The notes beneath the pieces were generated by a model, which ran no database searches, was not told the DNA's origin, and saw nothing but the letters and a program-made list of their open reading frames with translations. The position numbers were made by a program, and so were the translations under genes. Positions 17,301-26,179 of a DNA stretch of 64,000 nucleotides are shown piece by piece. The first letter of the stretch is position 1, and every line of letters starts with the position of its first letter. The stretch is from Acidobacteriota bacterium. GTDB lineage: Bacteria > Acidobacteriota > Terriglobia > Acidiferrales > UBA7541. The DNA lies in the NCBI GenBank assembly GCA_013289855.1, contig JABCZD010000011.1:84119-148118 (forward strand), given 5' to 3'.

Positions 17301-18776
17301 GTGGAATTCGCCGCTGAACTCGAAGCCAGCCTCAAGGAGTTCTCCGCCTTCGGTCTGGTGGAAGTGCGCGAGAACGGCGGCCGCGTCGCGCCGCTCGAAG
17401 GTCTTTCCTGGGAGATTCGCGGTTCCGGGGAAAAGCCGCTGCTGCACATCTGGTCGGAATACTACAATCTGACGCGGCGCGTGCTCGCTATCACCGACCA
17501 TTCCGAGCAACGCCTGGCACTGGCCGTGGAACGATTCGGCCGCTTGAAGCCCGACCGCCTGGAGTTTGTTCGTAAGGATTTTCAGCGTCAAGCGCGCGAA
17601 CTCTCGCGCCAGGAATTTTGCGAACGGTTGAAAGGAATTCTTGCACAGCAATTTCCCGACGATGTTCTGGACTCGCTGGTCACCGGCGAAGACCTGGAGC
17701 ATTCGCTGCCGGGAAATTATGCGCGCGGCGTATCGCATCGCGGTTCCACGCATACCGCAGTGCTCGCCGTCAGCGAAAATGAATCCCCGGAAACCATCGC
17801 GAAGATCCTCACCTTTGGACTGTTGTGGCTGGATCGCTTGCGGTCCAGCAGCATGCGCGGTTCCCTTTCCGGGCTGCGGCTGATTTTGCCGGCCGGCGGC
17901 GTGCGCTCCGTGGCCCATGGCTGTGCCGCGCTCGCACCGAATTTGGGCGTGCGTTTATTCGCGCTGGATTCCCGCCTGGACGTGCTCGAAGAGGTGAATA
18001 TCAGTCAGGCGGGAAATATCGATTCGTGGCTGGTACCGCATCGCGAATTTCAGGATTTGCTGAATCGCGCGCATCCAGATCTCGCGCCGATTGTAACGCT
18101 GGCGCCACGCAGCATCACTTTGCATCCCGCGCCATCGCGCACGGTGGTGTTGCGCTTTCGCGGATTGCCCTTTGCCGTGTGGGAAAGTGGCGAACTGTTC
18201 GTGCTGCATGGCGAATCGCGCAAGTTAATCCGCGGCGATGCCAGCGCATTTCTAACTCCCCGGCTGCACGAGCTTGAGCTGCATCGCCATCCCCTGGCTG
18301 GCGACACCCGCCACGCACTGTACCGCGCGCAACCGGAACGCTGGCTCGAAGCCCTGGTCCGTGAAGACGTAGCCCGCGTCGACGCCTGTCTCGACGCTAA
18401 ATTCGTCTACGCGCAGGTTTTTGCAAACGCCGCGGGGGGCCACGGCATTCTGGACCTGCTCTGCGCCACGCGTTCCGGCCGCCTGGCAATTATCGAGTTA
18501 AAGGCTAGCGAACACATCCATCTTCCCTTGCAGGCCAGCGATTATTGGTTGCGTATTCGCCGTCATTTGCAACAGGGTGACTTTCAACGCCACGGCTATT
18601 TCCCCGGTATGGCGCTGCAAGACGCCGCGCCGCTCGTCTACTTGGTGGCCCCGGCGCTGCGCTTTCATCCCACCACAGATGTGTTGCTTCGCTACCTTAC
18701 CCGCGACCTCGAGGTGGTTCGCGTTGGATTGGCGGAGAGCTGGCGCCGCGGTCTGCGCGTGGTACAGCGCCATTAA
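17301..18776 (+). CDS. Conserved-type protein with a C-terminal PD-(D/E)XK nuclease-like motif
   Basis: 491 residues starting at a GTG. I do not recognise the N-terminal ~370 residues. In the C-terminal part, D385 (GILDLLC) and E399-x-K401 (LAIIELKA) are spaced like the active site of PD-(D/E)XK nucleases. A downstream helix (QASDYWLRIRRHL) occupies the place of the Gln/Tyr helix seen in NucS/EndoMS-type nucleases. No signal peptide is visible, so it is probably cytosolic. It follows the membrane-anchored protein by 38 bases. Whether it cuts DNA or has another role is unknown. Confidence 0.65.
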   Translation: MEFAAELEASLKEFSAFGLVEVRENGGRVAPLEGLSWEIRGSGEKPLLHIWSEYYNLTRRVLAITDHSEQRLALAVERFGRLKPDRLEFVRKDFQRQARELSRQEFCERLKGILAQQFPDDVLDSLVTGEDLEHSLPGNYARGVSHRGSTHTAVLAVSENESPETIAKILTFGLLWLDRLRSSSMRGSLSGLRLILPAGGVRSVAHGCAALAPNLGVRLFALDSRLDVLEEVNISQAGNIDSWLVPHREFQDLLNRAHPDLAPIVTLAPRSITLHPAPSRTVVLRFRGLPFAVWESGELFVLHGESRKLIRGDASAFLTPRLHELELHRHPLAGDTRHALYRAQPERWLEALVREDVARVDACLDAKFVYAQVFANAAGGHGILDLLCATRSGRLAIIELKASEHIHLPLQASDYWLRIRRHLQQGDFQRHGYFPGMALQDAAPLVYLVAPALRFHPTTDVLLRYLTRDLEVVRVGLAESWRRGLRVVQRH

Positions 18777-18879
18777 GCGTTTCCCTACTTTCGCCTGGCG
18801 TTCTACGTCGTAATACCGCTGTTCATACCGCGCGTCCAGCAGGTAAAATCATTGCGGTGAAATCGGTCAAGGTGCCCAG

Positions 18880-19260
18880 GTGAATTTTTCCGCAACGATC
18901 AGGGAAAACGGTCAAATCTCCGTCGTACACATCACAGGAAGCCTCACCTCCTTTGAAGTTCAAGGATTGCGCTCCACGATCTCCGGGCTTCTGAAACAGG
19001 GCCGCAAAAAAATTGTTTTGAATCTGGACGGTCTTCGCTATCTGGATAGCTCCGGCATCGGAGAACTGGTTCGCAATTATATGACGGTGATCAAAAGCGG
19101 CGGCGAAATGAAAGTGGTGGGACTAAAGCCCAAGGTGGAGGAAATTTTCAAAGTAACGCAGCTGCATCAAATTTTTCAGGAATTTCAAGACGAGGCCGAG
19201 GCGCTGGAAAGCTTCCCGGAAAACCGCAAAAACACGCCACCCCCAGCAATCCCCGACTGA
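18880..19260 (+). CDS. STAS-domain anti-sigma factor antagonist
   Basis: A single STAS domain (126 aa) related to SpoIIAA/RsbV. These bind an anti-sigma kinase and are switched by phosphorylation of a conserved Ser. The motif RYLDSSGIGELV at about 58-69 carries that DSSG serine. The start is a GTG with weak ribosome site CAAGG. The tail is rich in Pro and Asn. No RsbW-like kinase or sigma factor lies next to it, so its partner is elsewhere. Confidence 0.88.
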   Translation: MNFSATIRENGQISVVHITGSLTSFEVQGLRSTISGLLKQGRKKIVLNLDGLRYLDSSGIGELVRNYMTVIKSGGEMKVVGLKPKVEEIFKVTQLHQIFQEFQDEAEALESFPENRKNTPPPAIPD

Positions 19261-19307
19261 AGTACGTGACTTTGGCGCCCCAATTGAAAAACAGCCGTAA
19301 AAGGAGA

Positions 19308-19338
19308 GAAGCAGTTAAGGGGTTGCCTTAACTGCTTC
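19308..19338. terminator. Perfect 13-bp hairpin between convergent genes
   Basis: GAAGCAGTTAAGG (19308-19320), loop GGTTG, CCTTAACTGCTTC (19326-19338). On the minus strand it is followed by TCTCCTTTT; on the plus strand there is no T-run. It probably ends transcription from the convergent STAS and HNH genes. Confidence 0.55.
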
Positions 19339-19445
19339 CCGGGGTGTGTCCTCGAAGTGGTTTTGAAATGTTAGATGCACCGCTTTGAGATTGGTTTCAC
19401 GTATCGCAATATTTCTTTGAGATTTTTTTATACTAGACGGAAGCC

Positions 19446-20093
19446 CTAGTAAAACAAATACTTACGCCATCGCTCATCACGATGACCGATCAGCCGCATC
19501 AACTGTCGCGAAGTGTGCAGCGTAAACGGCCGCGGCCGCCGCGCCAGTTTCAGACCCGCCTCTTCCGGCGTTCGGTCGCCCTTGCCGTTATTGCAGCGGT
19601 AACAGCAAGCCACCAGATTTTCCCAAGACGAGCGTCCGCCGCGGGACCTGGGAACCACGTGGTCCAGCGTCAACTCGGAGCTAGGAAAGATGCGCCCGCA
19701 GAACTGGCAGGTATTGCGATCGCGCAGCAGAATGTTCTTCCGCGATAGCGCCCGGCTCTGCTGCGGAATGTGCCGGTAGGCCAAAAGCCGGATAACGGAT
19801 GGAACTTTGTGCGCATGCGCCGCAGAATGAACTTCCGAGTTGTGCATCTCTTCGGCCTGCGCTACGCCCTTGAGCATCAGCACCATGGCTCGCCGCACCG
19901 CCGTCACGTTAATAGGCTCGTACGTCGCATTGAGCACCAACACAGGCTCCTGCATTAGCGACGCTCGCCGTGGCGTGATCGGGTTGTAGGGTCTACTACC
20001 GGCAGGTCCGTCGCTGCCAGGCACAAGCGCTCCGGCGGCTTCGGGGGTATAGCGCCCCCGGGATTCGCTCGCACTGGACCTCGCAGGGCTCAT
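19446..20093 (-). CDS. HNH endonuclease family protein
   Basis: 215 residues. The C-terminal half is an HNH/zinc module: CQFCGRIFPSSELTLDHVVP, RSRGGRSSWENL, then CCYRCNNGKGDRTPEEAGL. The N-terminal block VLVLNATYEPINV is typical of this stand-alone HNH family, whose cellular role is unknown. The ATG at 20093 has GAGG six bases upstream. However, the conserved part only begins at the Met at 19955, so the first ~46 residues may be extra. It follows comF by 14 bases, so they are probably co-transcribed. Confidence 0.85.
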   Translation of the reverse strand: MSPARSSASESRGRYTPEAAGALVPGSDGPAGSRPYNPITPRRASLMQEPVLVLNATYEPINVTAVRRAMVLMLKGVAQAEEMHNSEVHSAAHAHKVPSVIRLLAYRHIPQQSRALSRKNILLRDRNTCQFCGRIFPSSELTLDHVVPRSRGGRSSWENLVACCYRCNNGKGDRTPEEAGLKLARRPRPFTLHTSRQLMRLIGHRDERWRKYLFY

Positions 20094-20107
20094 GCGCGTA
20101 CCTCGGG

Positions 20108-20932
20108 CTAGCTTGGACTGTGCTTCGTGACCGGGCTTCGGGCGGCGCGGGCTACGGTCAGCCCTACAACCGATTTGGCTCCGGAATCGAGTAACGCTCG
20201 CGCGCAGGCGTCGAGCGTGGCTCCAGTCGTCAATACATCATCTACCAGTAAGACGCGTAGCTTGTCAACTTGGCTGCCTGGACGTGTGGCAAAGGCGCCA
20301 CGGACGGCCTCCCTGCGCTCCTCCAGAGACAGCACCGTTTTTTCCGGGCGTTGGCGGGTGCGCACCAGCAAAACAGGCCTGTAGGGCAGCCTGAGCGCCT
20401 TGGCGAGTGGCTTGGCGAGCAGTGCGGCCTGGTTATATCCGCGCTCTCGTTCGCGACTTCGGTGTAAGGGGACTGGTACTACTAAATCGGCCTCGAACGC
20501 TTCTCCTTCGCCGCGCACCAGCTGCACCATACGGGCTGCGAACCACCTCGCGAGGGGGTCCGTCCTCTGATATTTCAGCATTAGCAACGCGCGCACCAGC
20601 TGGTCTTGATAGATGGCTAGGCTGCGCGCTCGCGCGAATGCGTAGGTCGGAGGGTTGCAATGAGGGCAACGCAGCGACTCGACTGTAACCGGATGAAAAG
20701 ACTCCAGCGGCTGACCGCAAATCTCGCAGGCTCGTTCCGGGACCCGCGTGAACGAATCGAGGCAATCCTCACAGATCGGGACGCGACTGGCATGTGCCAG
20801 CAGTTTTTCGCAAATGCGGCAAGGCGCGGGGAAAAAGATGCTGACCAGCGCATCTTCGGCCTCGCGCAGCAAAGAGTTCGCAATGCCTCGTAAAGGGAGC
20901 GAAGTAAGCACGCCGTAGCCATTTGGCACCAT
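20108..20932 (-). CDS. comF: ComF-family phosphoribosyltransferase-like protein
   Basis: 274 residues. An N-terminal double zinc ribbon (CRICEKLL, CEDCLDSF, CEICGQP, CPHCNPP) precedes a type I PRTase domain. Its PRPP-loop motif is LLVDDVLTTGATLDA, preceded by VPVPLHRSRERERGYNQA. ComF proteins assist DNA uptake in competent bacteria, but many species carry the gene without known competence. The downstream HNH gene shares its transcript. No other competence gene is in the window. Confidence 0.88.
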   Translation of the reverse strand: MVPNGYGVLTSLPLRGIANSLLREAEDALVSIFFPAPCRICEKLLAHASRVPICEDCLDSFTRVPERACEICGQPLESFHPVTVESLRCPHCNPPTYAFARARSLAIYQDQLVRALLMLKYQRTDPLARWFAARMVQLVRGEGEAFEADLVVPVPLHRSRERERGYNQAALLAKPLAKALRLPYRPVLLVRTRQRPEKTVLSLEERREAVRGAFATRPGSQVDKLRVLLVDDVLTTGATLDACARALLDSGAKSVVGLTVARAARSPVTKHSPS

Positions 20933-21188
20933 TCATTGGCGCCGCACGCTGGCAAAGATTACTCCTCATGCTTCTCAGAAGAAAGCATTAAATTATCGTT
21001 ATATATAAATAATTCTGTAAGTAACACGGAGAGTGACCAAAAGCTTCGGTTCCGCAGCGCTCCGGGGGGGACGGCATGCCGTGCCCACTCCTCAACCAGG
21101 CGGAGAAATGCAGCCGTCTTCTGCTCGTTTGACCCAAAAGCAATTTCCTGGGGAAGTCTCGATCCCGAAGGGATCGCGCGCCAGCGGG

Positions 21189-21578
21189 CTACAGCAGGCC
21201 CTGCTCCATCTTCTCTTGGCAGGTAATACAGTGCTTCGCCCAGGGCACCGCCTCCAGGCGCTTTTGCTGCAATTCGTCCTGACAGTTGGCGCACACGCCA
21301 TAATCGTCCGTATCGATGCGCTTCAGCGCCGCGTCGATCAGGTTGAGGATCTTGCGATCCGTATTGGTCATGCCGAACAAAAACTCCTTGGTGTAGGAGT
21401 TCGCCGCCTTGTCCGCCAGATCCACGGTGGGATCTTCATCGGCGGTGCGGCCTTCCTCCTGCGTACGCGCGATGGTCTTCATCAACTCCTCGCGCCGTAT
21501 CGCCAACTTTTTCTTGTAGTACTCGAGCCTTTTCTTGTCCATGAGTGTCCCGCCCCACAGTGTGCCTTCCGGGGCCAT
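21189..21578 (-). CDS. DksA/TraR-family zinc-finger protein
   Basis: 129 residues. N-terminal helices (DKKRLEYYKKKLAIRREELM) are followed by an acidic stretch and a C4 zinc finger (CANC ... CITC, about 96-120). This is the layout of DksA/TraR proteins, which reach into the RNA polymerase secondary channel and often act with ppGpp. The acidic coiled-coil tip typical of true DksA is not clear. GGAG precedes the ATG at 21578. A second Met at 21542 (MDKKRLEYY) is an alternative start. Rel, the ppGpp enzyme, is also in this window. Confidence 0.85.
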   Translation of the reverse strand: MAPEGTLWGGTLMDKKRLEYYKKKLAIRREELMKTIARTQEEGRTADEDPTVDLADKAANSYTKEFLFGMTNTDRKILNLIDAALKRIDTDDYGVCANCQDELQQKRLEAVPWAKHCITCQEKMEQGLL

Positions 21579-21722
21579 CTAAAAACTCCGTAGTGTAGGC
21601 CCTGTAGTCGTTCATGTCAAGTTCCAGGCGCTGCTTCCGGGCCTTCGCGTTGGGTACTCTTTGCTGATTGACGTTGTGGAAGTTGGTGAGTATCCTCACG
21701 TTAGGCAAGTTGGAGAACCTTT

Positions 21723-23039
21723 ATGCGACGAATGCGCGAAATCCTCGCGGCGATGGCAGCAGCAACCGTATCGGTGACGATGCTTGGAGCGCCTCTATGG
21801 GCAGCGCCGGCGTCACAACTTGGCATTGTGGTGTTCGCGGATCATGCGCGCGTGGGAACTGCCGCCGCATCGGTTGGCAGCACGGTATTCGGCGGCGACA
21901 GACTGACCACCGAACCCAAAGGTAGCGTGCAGGTCCGCGCTGGTGCAGCGCGATTCTTGCTGGCCGGCGGCGGCGTGGCCACCCTATCCAGCGATGACGC
22001 GATCCCGGCGGCGACCTTGATTTCTGGGACGGCGACATTTTCTACCGCCAGCGCCAAAGCGTTCACTTTGCATTTTGCAAATGCCGCAATTCGCGCGAAC
22101 TCCGATGAACCCACCGTAGGACAAGTCTCGGTGCTCGGACCGAAGGAACTGATCGTGAAAAGCACGCGCGGGTCCCTGGCCTTCACCGTAAGCGGCGAAA
22201 CCCGCGTGGTCGCGGAAGGCTCCGCCTACCGCGTGATTCTGGATCCGACTCCGGCAGAGGTTGCCTCAGCAAATTCCCCAGCGCGAGGCGAATCGCCGCA
22301 GCAGACTGGAGGCGAGCCGCGGGCTGGTGAGATTTCCCGCATTATTCCCCAGGTGACTATCGGCCGTGGCGGGCAGACCCTGGATGCTACGGCAAACTCC
22401 ATCGTGGATTGGCAAGACCAGATCAATACGTCAACCATCGCCCGGGCGCGCATCGGTCTCGACGATGGATCCGTGTTGAACGTCGGCTCGGGCTCTTTGC
22501 TGCGCGTTGTGAAACACGATTCTGCCGCGCAACAAACGGACCTGGAACTGACTTACGGCAAGCTCCGCGCCAGGGCGCAGCAAATTTCCAAGCCGGGCGG
22601 CACTTTTGAAGTACACACCGCCGCGGGAATTGCCGGCGTAGTGGGCACGGATCTTTACGTGGACTACTTCAACGACATCATGAACGTGATCGTGTTTGAA
22701 GGCACCGTGAAGGTCTGCAATCTGTCCGGAGCGTGCGTGATCGTGAAGGCCGGGGAGATGACCAGCGTGCGGAGGGGCAATGAAGGCCCTCCGGTTCCAC
22801 CGGTTCCGGCGCCTCTGGCGTTGATGACTAGCGCGGCCTCGGATACCGACGACGGTGAAGCCGTAGCCCAGGCGGTACCGAATCCAACGACCCCCCGCGC
22901 CGACAACAGCCGCACCAAGGTTGGCGGCGGCCCGGTTAGCGCGGGAAGCAGCAAATTTGTGTGGTATGCCGTCAGCGTGGTGGCCATCGTAACCGCTGTC
23001 GCGATTCACCAAGCGCTGGAAAGTCCGGACCGTCCTTAA
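21723..23039 (+). CDS. Exported FecR-domain protein
   Basis: 438 residues. A signal peptide (about 1-28, LAAMAAATVSVTMLGAPLWA) precedes a Gly/Ala-rich N-terminal beta domain. A second beta domain has the FecR signature (FEVHTAAGIAGVVGTDLYVD at about 298-317). A Pro-rich linker follows, with a C-terminal membrane segment (about 410-430, FVWYAVSVVAIVTAVAI). It has no neighbouring sigma factor or TonB receptor, so the classical FecIR iron circuit is unlikely. Stand-alone FecR proteins of this kind are probably envelope structural or sensing proteins (inference). Confidence 0.8.
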   Translation: MRRMREILAAMAAATVSVTMLGAPLWAAPASQLGIVVFADHARVGTAAASVGSTVFGGDRLTTEPKGSVQVRAGAARFLLAGGGVATLSSDDAIPAATLISGTATFSTASAKAFTLHFANAAIRANSDEPTVGQVSVLGPKELIVKSTRGSLAFTVSGETRVVAEGSAYRVILDPTPAEVASANSPARGESPQQTGGEPRAGEISRIIPQVTIGRGGQTLDATANSIVDWQDQINTSTIARARIGLDDGSVLNVGSGSLLRVVKHDSAAQQTDLELTYGKLRARAQQISKPGGTFEVHTAAGIAGVVGTDLYVDYFNDIMNVIVFEGTVKVCNLSGACVIVKAGEMTSVRRGNEGPPVPPVPAPLALMTSAASDTDDGEAVAQAVPNPTTPRADNSRTKVGGGPVSAGSSKFVWYAVSVVAIVTAVAIHQALESPDRP

Positions 23040-23134
23040 GGCCTATTTGTAACCATTCTTGCAATTACACCAAGTTCATCAGCCGAAACATGACCATTTC
23101 GCGTCCGCAGATGTTTGCGGGCGTTATTTTTCGT

Positions 23135-23512
23135 TTATATCGACGCGATCACTTCGATTTCCACCGCCGCATCCTTCGGCAAGCGCGCCACCTGCACCGT
23201 TGTGCGAGCTGGCGGAGCACTACTGAAGAAGCGTGCATAGACTTCATTCATCGCCGCGAACTCGTTTATGTCCTTCAGAAAAACTGTGGTTTTGACCACG
23301 TGGTGGAGGTTCGAGCCGGCGGCTTCGAGAATGCCTTTTACGTTTTCGAGCACGCGCTCCGTCTGCGCCGCGATACCCGCGCCCACAAGTTCTCCAGTCT
23401 GCGGATCAATGGCAATCTGGCCGGAGACAAATAGAAAGCCGTTGGTGCGCACGGCTTGCGAGTAGGGACCGATGGGCTTTGGACCGCGGTCGGTTAGAAC
23501 GATGTCTCTCAT
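23135..23512 (-). CDS. ridA: RidA-family enamine/imine deaminase
   Basis: A 125-residue protein that in the family hydrolyses reactive enamines such as 2-aminoacrylate. Signatures: GPKPIGPYSQAVRTNGFLFV at the N terminus, VSGQIAIDP, and the active-site region PARTTVQVARLPKDAAVEIE with its conserved Arg. Its ATG overlaps the stop of the upstream gene (ATGA) and its ribosome site AAAGGAG lies inside that gene, so translation is coupled. Confidence 0.93.
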   Translation of the reverse strand: MRDIVLTDRGPKPIGPYSQAVRTNGFLFVSGQIAIDPQTGELVGAGIAAQTERVLENVKGILEAAGSNLHHVVKTTVFLKDINEFAAMNEVYARFFSSAPPARTTVQVARLPKDAAVEIEVIASI

Positions 23513-25233
23513 GGTATAGCTCCTTTAGAAATAAGAACGGATAACGGTGGCAGCGCGTCGCCGCGCGATGCGGACACGGCGGAATTTTCGTAGCGCGCAC
23601 GGAAGTCTGCCGGAACACCGGGATGCTTCATCCACAGCCGCACAAATGCGGCGACGTTTTGGTGCGTCTCCTGCTCGAACGCGGCGATCAAATCGTCGAG
23701 ATCGAAACCCCGGCCGGCGCGAGCGTATAGCATGTGGTCGATCGCATCGTTAAATACTTTGGGACCGTAGCGATCCTGCAGCGCATAAAAGAACAGAAAG
23801 CTCTTGGCGCGCGCGATCTGGCGAGCTTCGCGCGTGACGTTGATCGCGGCACTGTCCGAGGCTTGGCCAAGTGCGTCCTTTCCAATAACATCTCCTCCAG
23901 CGGGCGTGGCAGCGGATTGCGGCGCTTTGAGCGATTTTTGCGCCCTTAGGGGTTCTTGCAGCTGACGCGCGCCAGCGTCTTTCGGCACCAACTGCAGCGC
24001 ATGCCGAATCGTTTCGCCACGCGCTTGCGGACCTTCAATTTCTTCGCGGCTTCTGGCGGCCGCAAAAACCGGCAGTAACGAAAGCGGTTCGGTTTGCTGA
24101 TAAAAACCAGGGTTGCGGCCGTATCCCAACCAACTGGCGGCAAGCGATGGAGCGGCTGCGGCGGCCAGCTTTGGCGCTCCCTTGCTAACATCCACCATCA
24201 CTGTGTCGGAGGAAGCGAGCTCGGCGGTCGGTTCCTCTCGCGAATCTTCATTGAGGAGTGCCACGGCGCTGGAACGAAAATTGGAAATACATCCTTCGGG
24301 GACCGGACACTCCACCACCCAGAAAGTCGAAACACGACTGTTGGGCGCTCCAAAAATGGAATTGTAGACGTCGATGGTGCGTGCTAATTCGCCACTGGCC
24401 TGCTGCAGAACTCCAGACTTGCTGGACGCCCGGCTCCAGAGGATGATTTTCTGATGCGCAGCGCGAATCTCTCTGGCGTTGTACCGTCCCGCAACCACGA
24501 ACGGGTAGCGATCTTTCACGGTCTGTAACGCGCGAAAGGTCTGCGTGCCATTCTTGCTGTCACGCGAGGACTTCTTGAGCGTACCGCTGCTATGTACCAG
24601 AAACCCTTCGGGCGCATTGATTACCAGCTCCCATTTTTTGGGAGGCACGCCGCCAAAGCCGAGGAATCCGCGAACTTGCGGCAGTTCGGGACTCCAGCCC
24701 GCGGCGGGTAAATAAAATGCGTCGGACGCGAAACTGAGATCCCTGCGGTCCGCAGCGGGCGGCAGAATATCGTAGGAGATGTGCAACGCGTGTGCGGCAT
24801 CCACTGGCCACGGGGTTGCGAAGCGAATGACCGAGTTGCGCGCATCGCCCGTGCGTGGCTCGCTCACAATATCCGCGCCGTCCCATTTTGTAGCAGCGGC
24901 GCCGGTGTTCAGACGTTTTTCGTTCGGGAGCAAAATCTCGATTTCGCGAATAGAGCGGACGCCGGTGTTGCGGAGCTGATAGTCCGCCTCAATGTGGATG
25001 GTTTGCGCCGAAGGTGCGAATTGCACGCGAATTTCCTGCTTCTCAACGACAAAGCCTGGGCCCAGCGGCGCGGCGCACGAACTGGCCCACATGGCGCAAA
25101 GCAGCAGGAGCGCAGCAAAGGGAAAAACGGATTGGAGGCGCGGCCGCAAAACCTCTTGATTGTAACGGGGAAAGGCGGGGAGCAACAGCGCGGTGTAGAG
25201 AGAATTCAACGGAACTGGCTGACAAATTGGCAC
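23509..25233 (-). CDS. Exported protein resembling the M1 aminopeptidase layout, no HEXXH
   Basis: Up to 574 residues. A hydrophobic export signal (LQSVFPFAALLLLCAMWASS, then Cys) could be a lipoprotein or signal-peptidase site. The N-terminal beta domain has EADYQLRNTGVRSIREIEIL. The later part has SFLFFYALQDRYGPKVFNDAIDHML and helices like the end of M1-type peptidases. No HEXXH zinc motif is found, so it is probably inactive as a metallopeptidase (inference). The start is uncertain: GTG at 25233 lacks a ribosome site, and TTG at 25149 would give a more usual signal peptide. Confidence 0.65.
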   Translation of the reverse strand: MPICQPVPLNSLYTALLLPAFPRYNQEVLRPRLQSVFPFAALLLLCAMWASSCAAPLGPGFVVEKQEIRVQFAPSAQTIHIEADYQLRNTGVRSIREIEILLPNEKRLNTGAAATKWDGADIVSEPRTGDARNSVIRFATPWPVDAAHALHISYDILPPAADRRDLSFASDAFYLPAAGWSPELPQVRGFLGFGGVPPKKWELVINAPEGFLVHSSGTLKKSSRDSKNGTQTFRALQTVKDRYPFVVAGRYNAREIRAAHQKIILWSRASSKSGVLQQASGELARTIDVYNSIFGAPNSRVSTFWVVECPVPEGCISNFRSSAVALLNEDSREEPTAELASSDTVMVDVSKGAPKLAAAAAPSLAASWLGYGRNPGFYQQTEPLSLLPVFAAARSREEIEGPQARGETIRHALQLVPKDAGARQLQEPLRAQKSLKAPQSAATPAGGDVIGKDALGQASDSAAINVTREARQIARAKSFLFFYALQDRYGPKVFNDAIDHMLYARAGRGFDLDDLIAAFEQETHQNVAAFVRLWMKHPGVPADFRARYENSAVSASRGDALPPLSVLISKGAIP

Positions 25234-25298
25234 GAAACGGGTACTGAGCGGTGTGAGTTAACGATCGGCTGCGGAGAGCGCCAGCCAGCCCGCCAAAA

Positions 25299-25916
25299 TC
25301 AGCGCCGACTCGCGCGCGTGCGAACGAAATCCGTGTTGGCGTGATTTCTCTTGGCTACGCGGGCGGCGACTTCTTTTTCCGCTTGGTCGTCGGTCATGCC
25401 TGCGTTGATGTACTCGAGAATCTGTCTTTCGCTAAGACCGGTGTTCTTCAGGCGGCCAATTTCTTCGCTGGAAAGCGTGGGCTGGCGCTGGAGGTGGCGG
25501 CTAACCAGCGTTTGCACCGTGGCCGCGGACAGCCCGATTAATTTCAGGGTGATGGCTTCCGTGCTGATGCTGTCGATTTGGTCGGACTGCGCCATGCTGA
25601 GAATGTCTTGCTCGGAATAGCCGGCGCTCACAAGATTGCTCGCGGAATCACCGCTGCTAAAAACGTGCCCGTGGGAACGCGCGTCCTTGACCATCGTCAG
25701 ACATGCGTCATCGCTCAGGCCAAGACCTTTAATTGTGATGATCTGCGGGATTTCCACCGCGGTCACGTTCAGCTTCTTGAGTTGCTCCACGGTGCTGGAA
25801 GACAAGCCAGAATTTTCGAGCGGAAGATAGTTGGTCGTCGGATGTTTTTCGCAGCCTGCGAGCAGCAACCCGCCGAGTAGAACACCAACCATCGCAATAG
25901 AAGCTGGACGACGCAT
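25299..25916 (-). CDS. Lipoprotein of unknown function
   Basis: 205 residues with a clear lipobox (VLLGGLLLAGC, Cys about residue 22), so it is likely anchored to a membrane. The mature part holds short helical repeats with a recurring pattern: GLSSSTVEQL, GLSDDACLTM, GYSEQDILSM, GLSAATVQTL, GLSERQILEY. This suggests five or so helix-turn units. I do not recognise the family. It lies downstream of rel on the same strand, with the inverted-repeat element between them. Confidence 0.75.
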   Translation of the reverse strand: MRRPASIAMVGVLLGGLLLAGCEKHPTTNYLPLENSGLSSSTVEQLKKLNVTAVEIPQIITIKGLGLSDDACLTMVKDARSHGHVFSSGDSASNLVSAGYSEQDILSMAQSDQIDSISTEAITLKLIGLSAATVQTLVSRHLQRQPTLSSEEIGRLKNTGLSERQILEYINAGMTDDQAEKEVAARVAKRNHANTDFVRTRASRR

Positions 25917-26009
25917 ACCCTTATTCTAAGCGCTCAACTGCCAGGGTTGGGACGCGTGTGTTTTGGGCGACACCCGGCGAAAGGACAGGTACGTCGCGGC
26001 GGTCGCGAA

Positions 26010-26177
26010 TTCGTTTTGGAGTGCGGCGGCTTGCCGCCGCCCTTACGGTGCGAACCTAACTCTGGCTTAAATCTTGAGTCGCGCGTCGATCTGCACTTCC
26101 ACGAGAGGCCCCATTCGCAGATTTGCTAGATGTTGCAGCTGCGAAAGCGGCGTCAAGCCGCCGCACTCTAAAACGAA
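26010..26177. repeat. 168-bp element with 24-bp inverted ends (REP/MITE-like)
   Basis: The left end (26010-26033) and the right end (26154-26177) are inverted copies with one mismatch. Each contains GTGCGGCGGCTTG, itself followed or preceded by a short GCGGCGG/CCGCCGC palindrome. No ORF is enclosed. It sits directly after the rel stop (26180). Motifs like this recur in acidobacterial intergenic DNA (my recollection, not checked). Confidence 0.7.
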
Positions 26178-26179
26178 CG

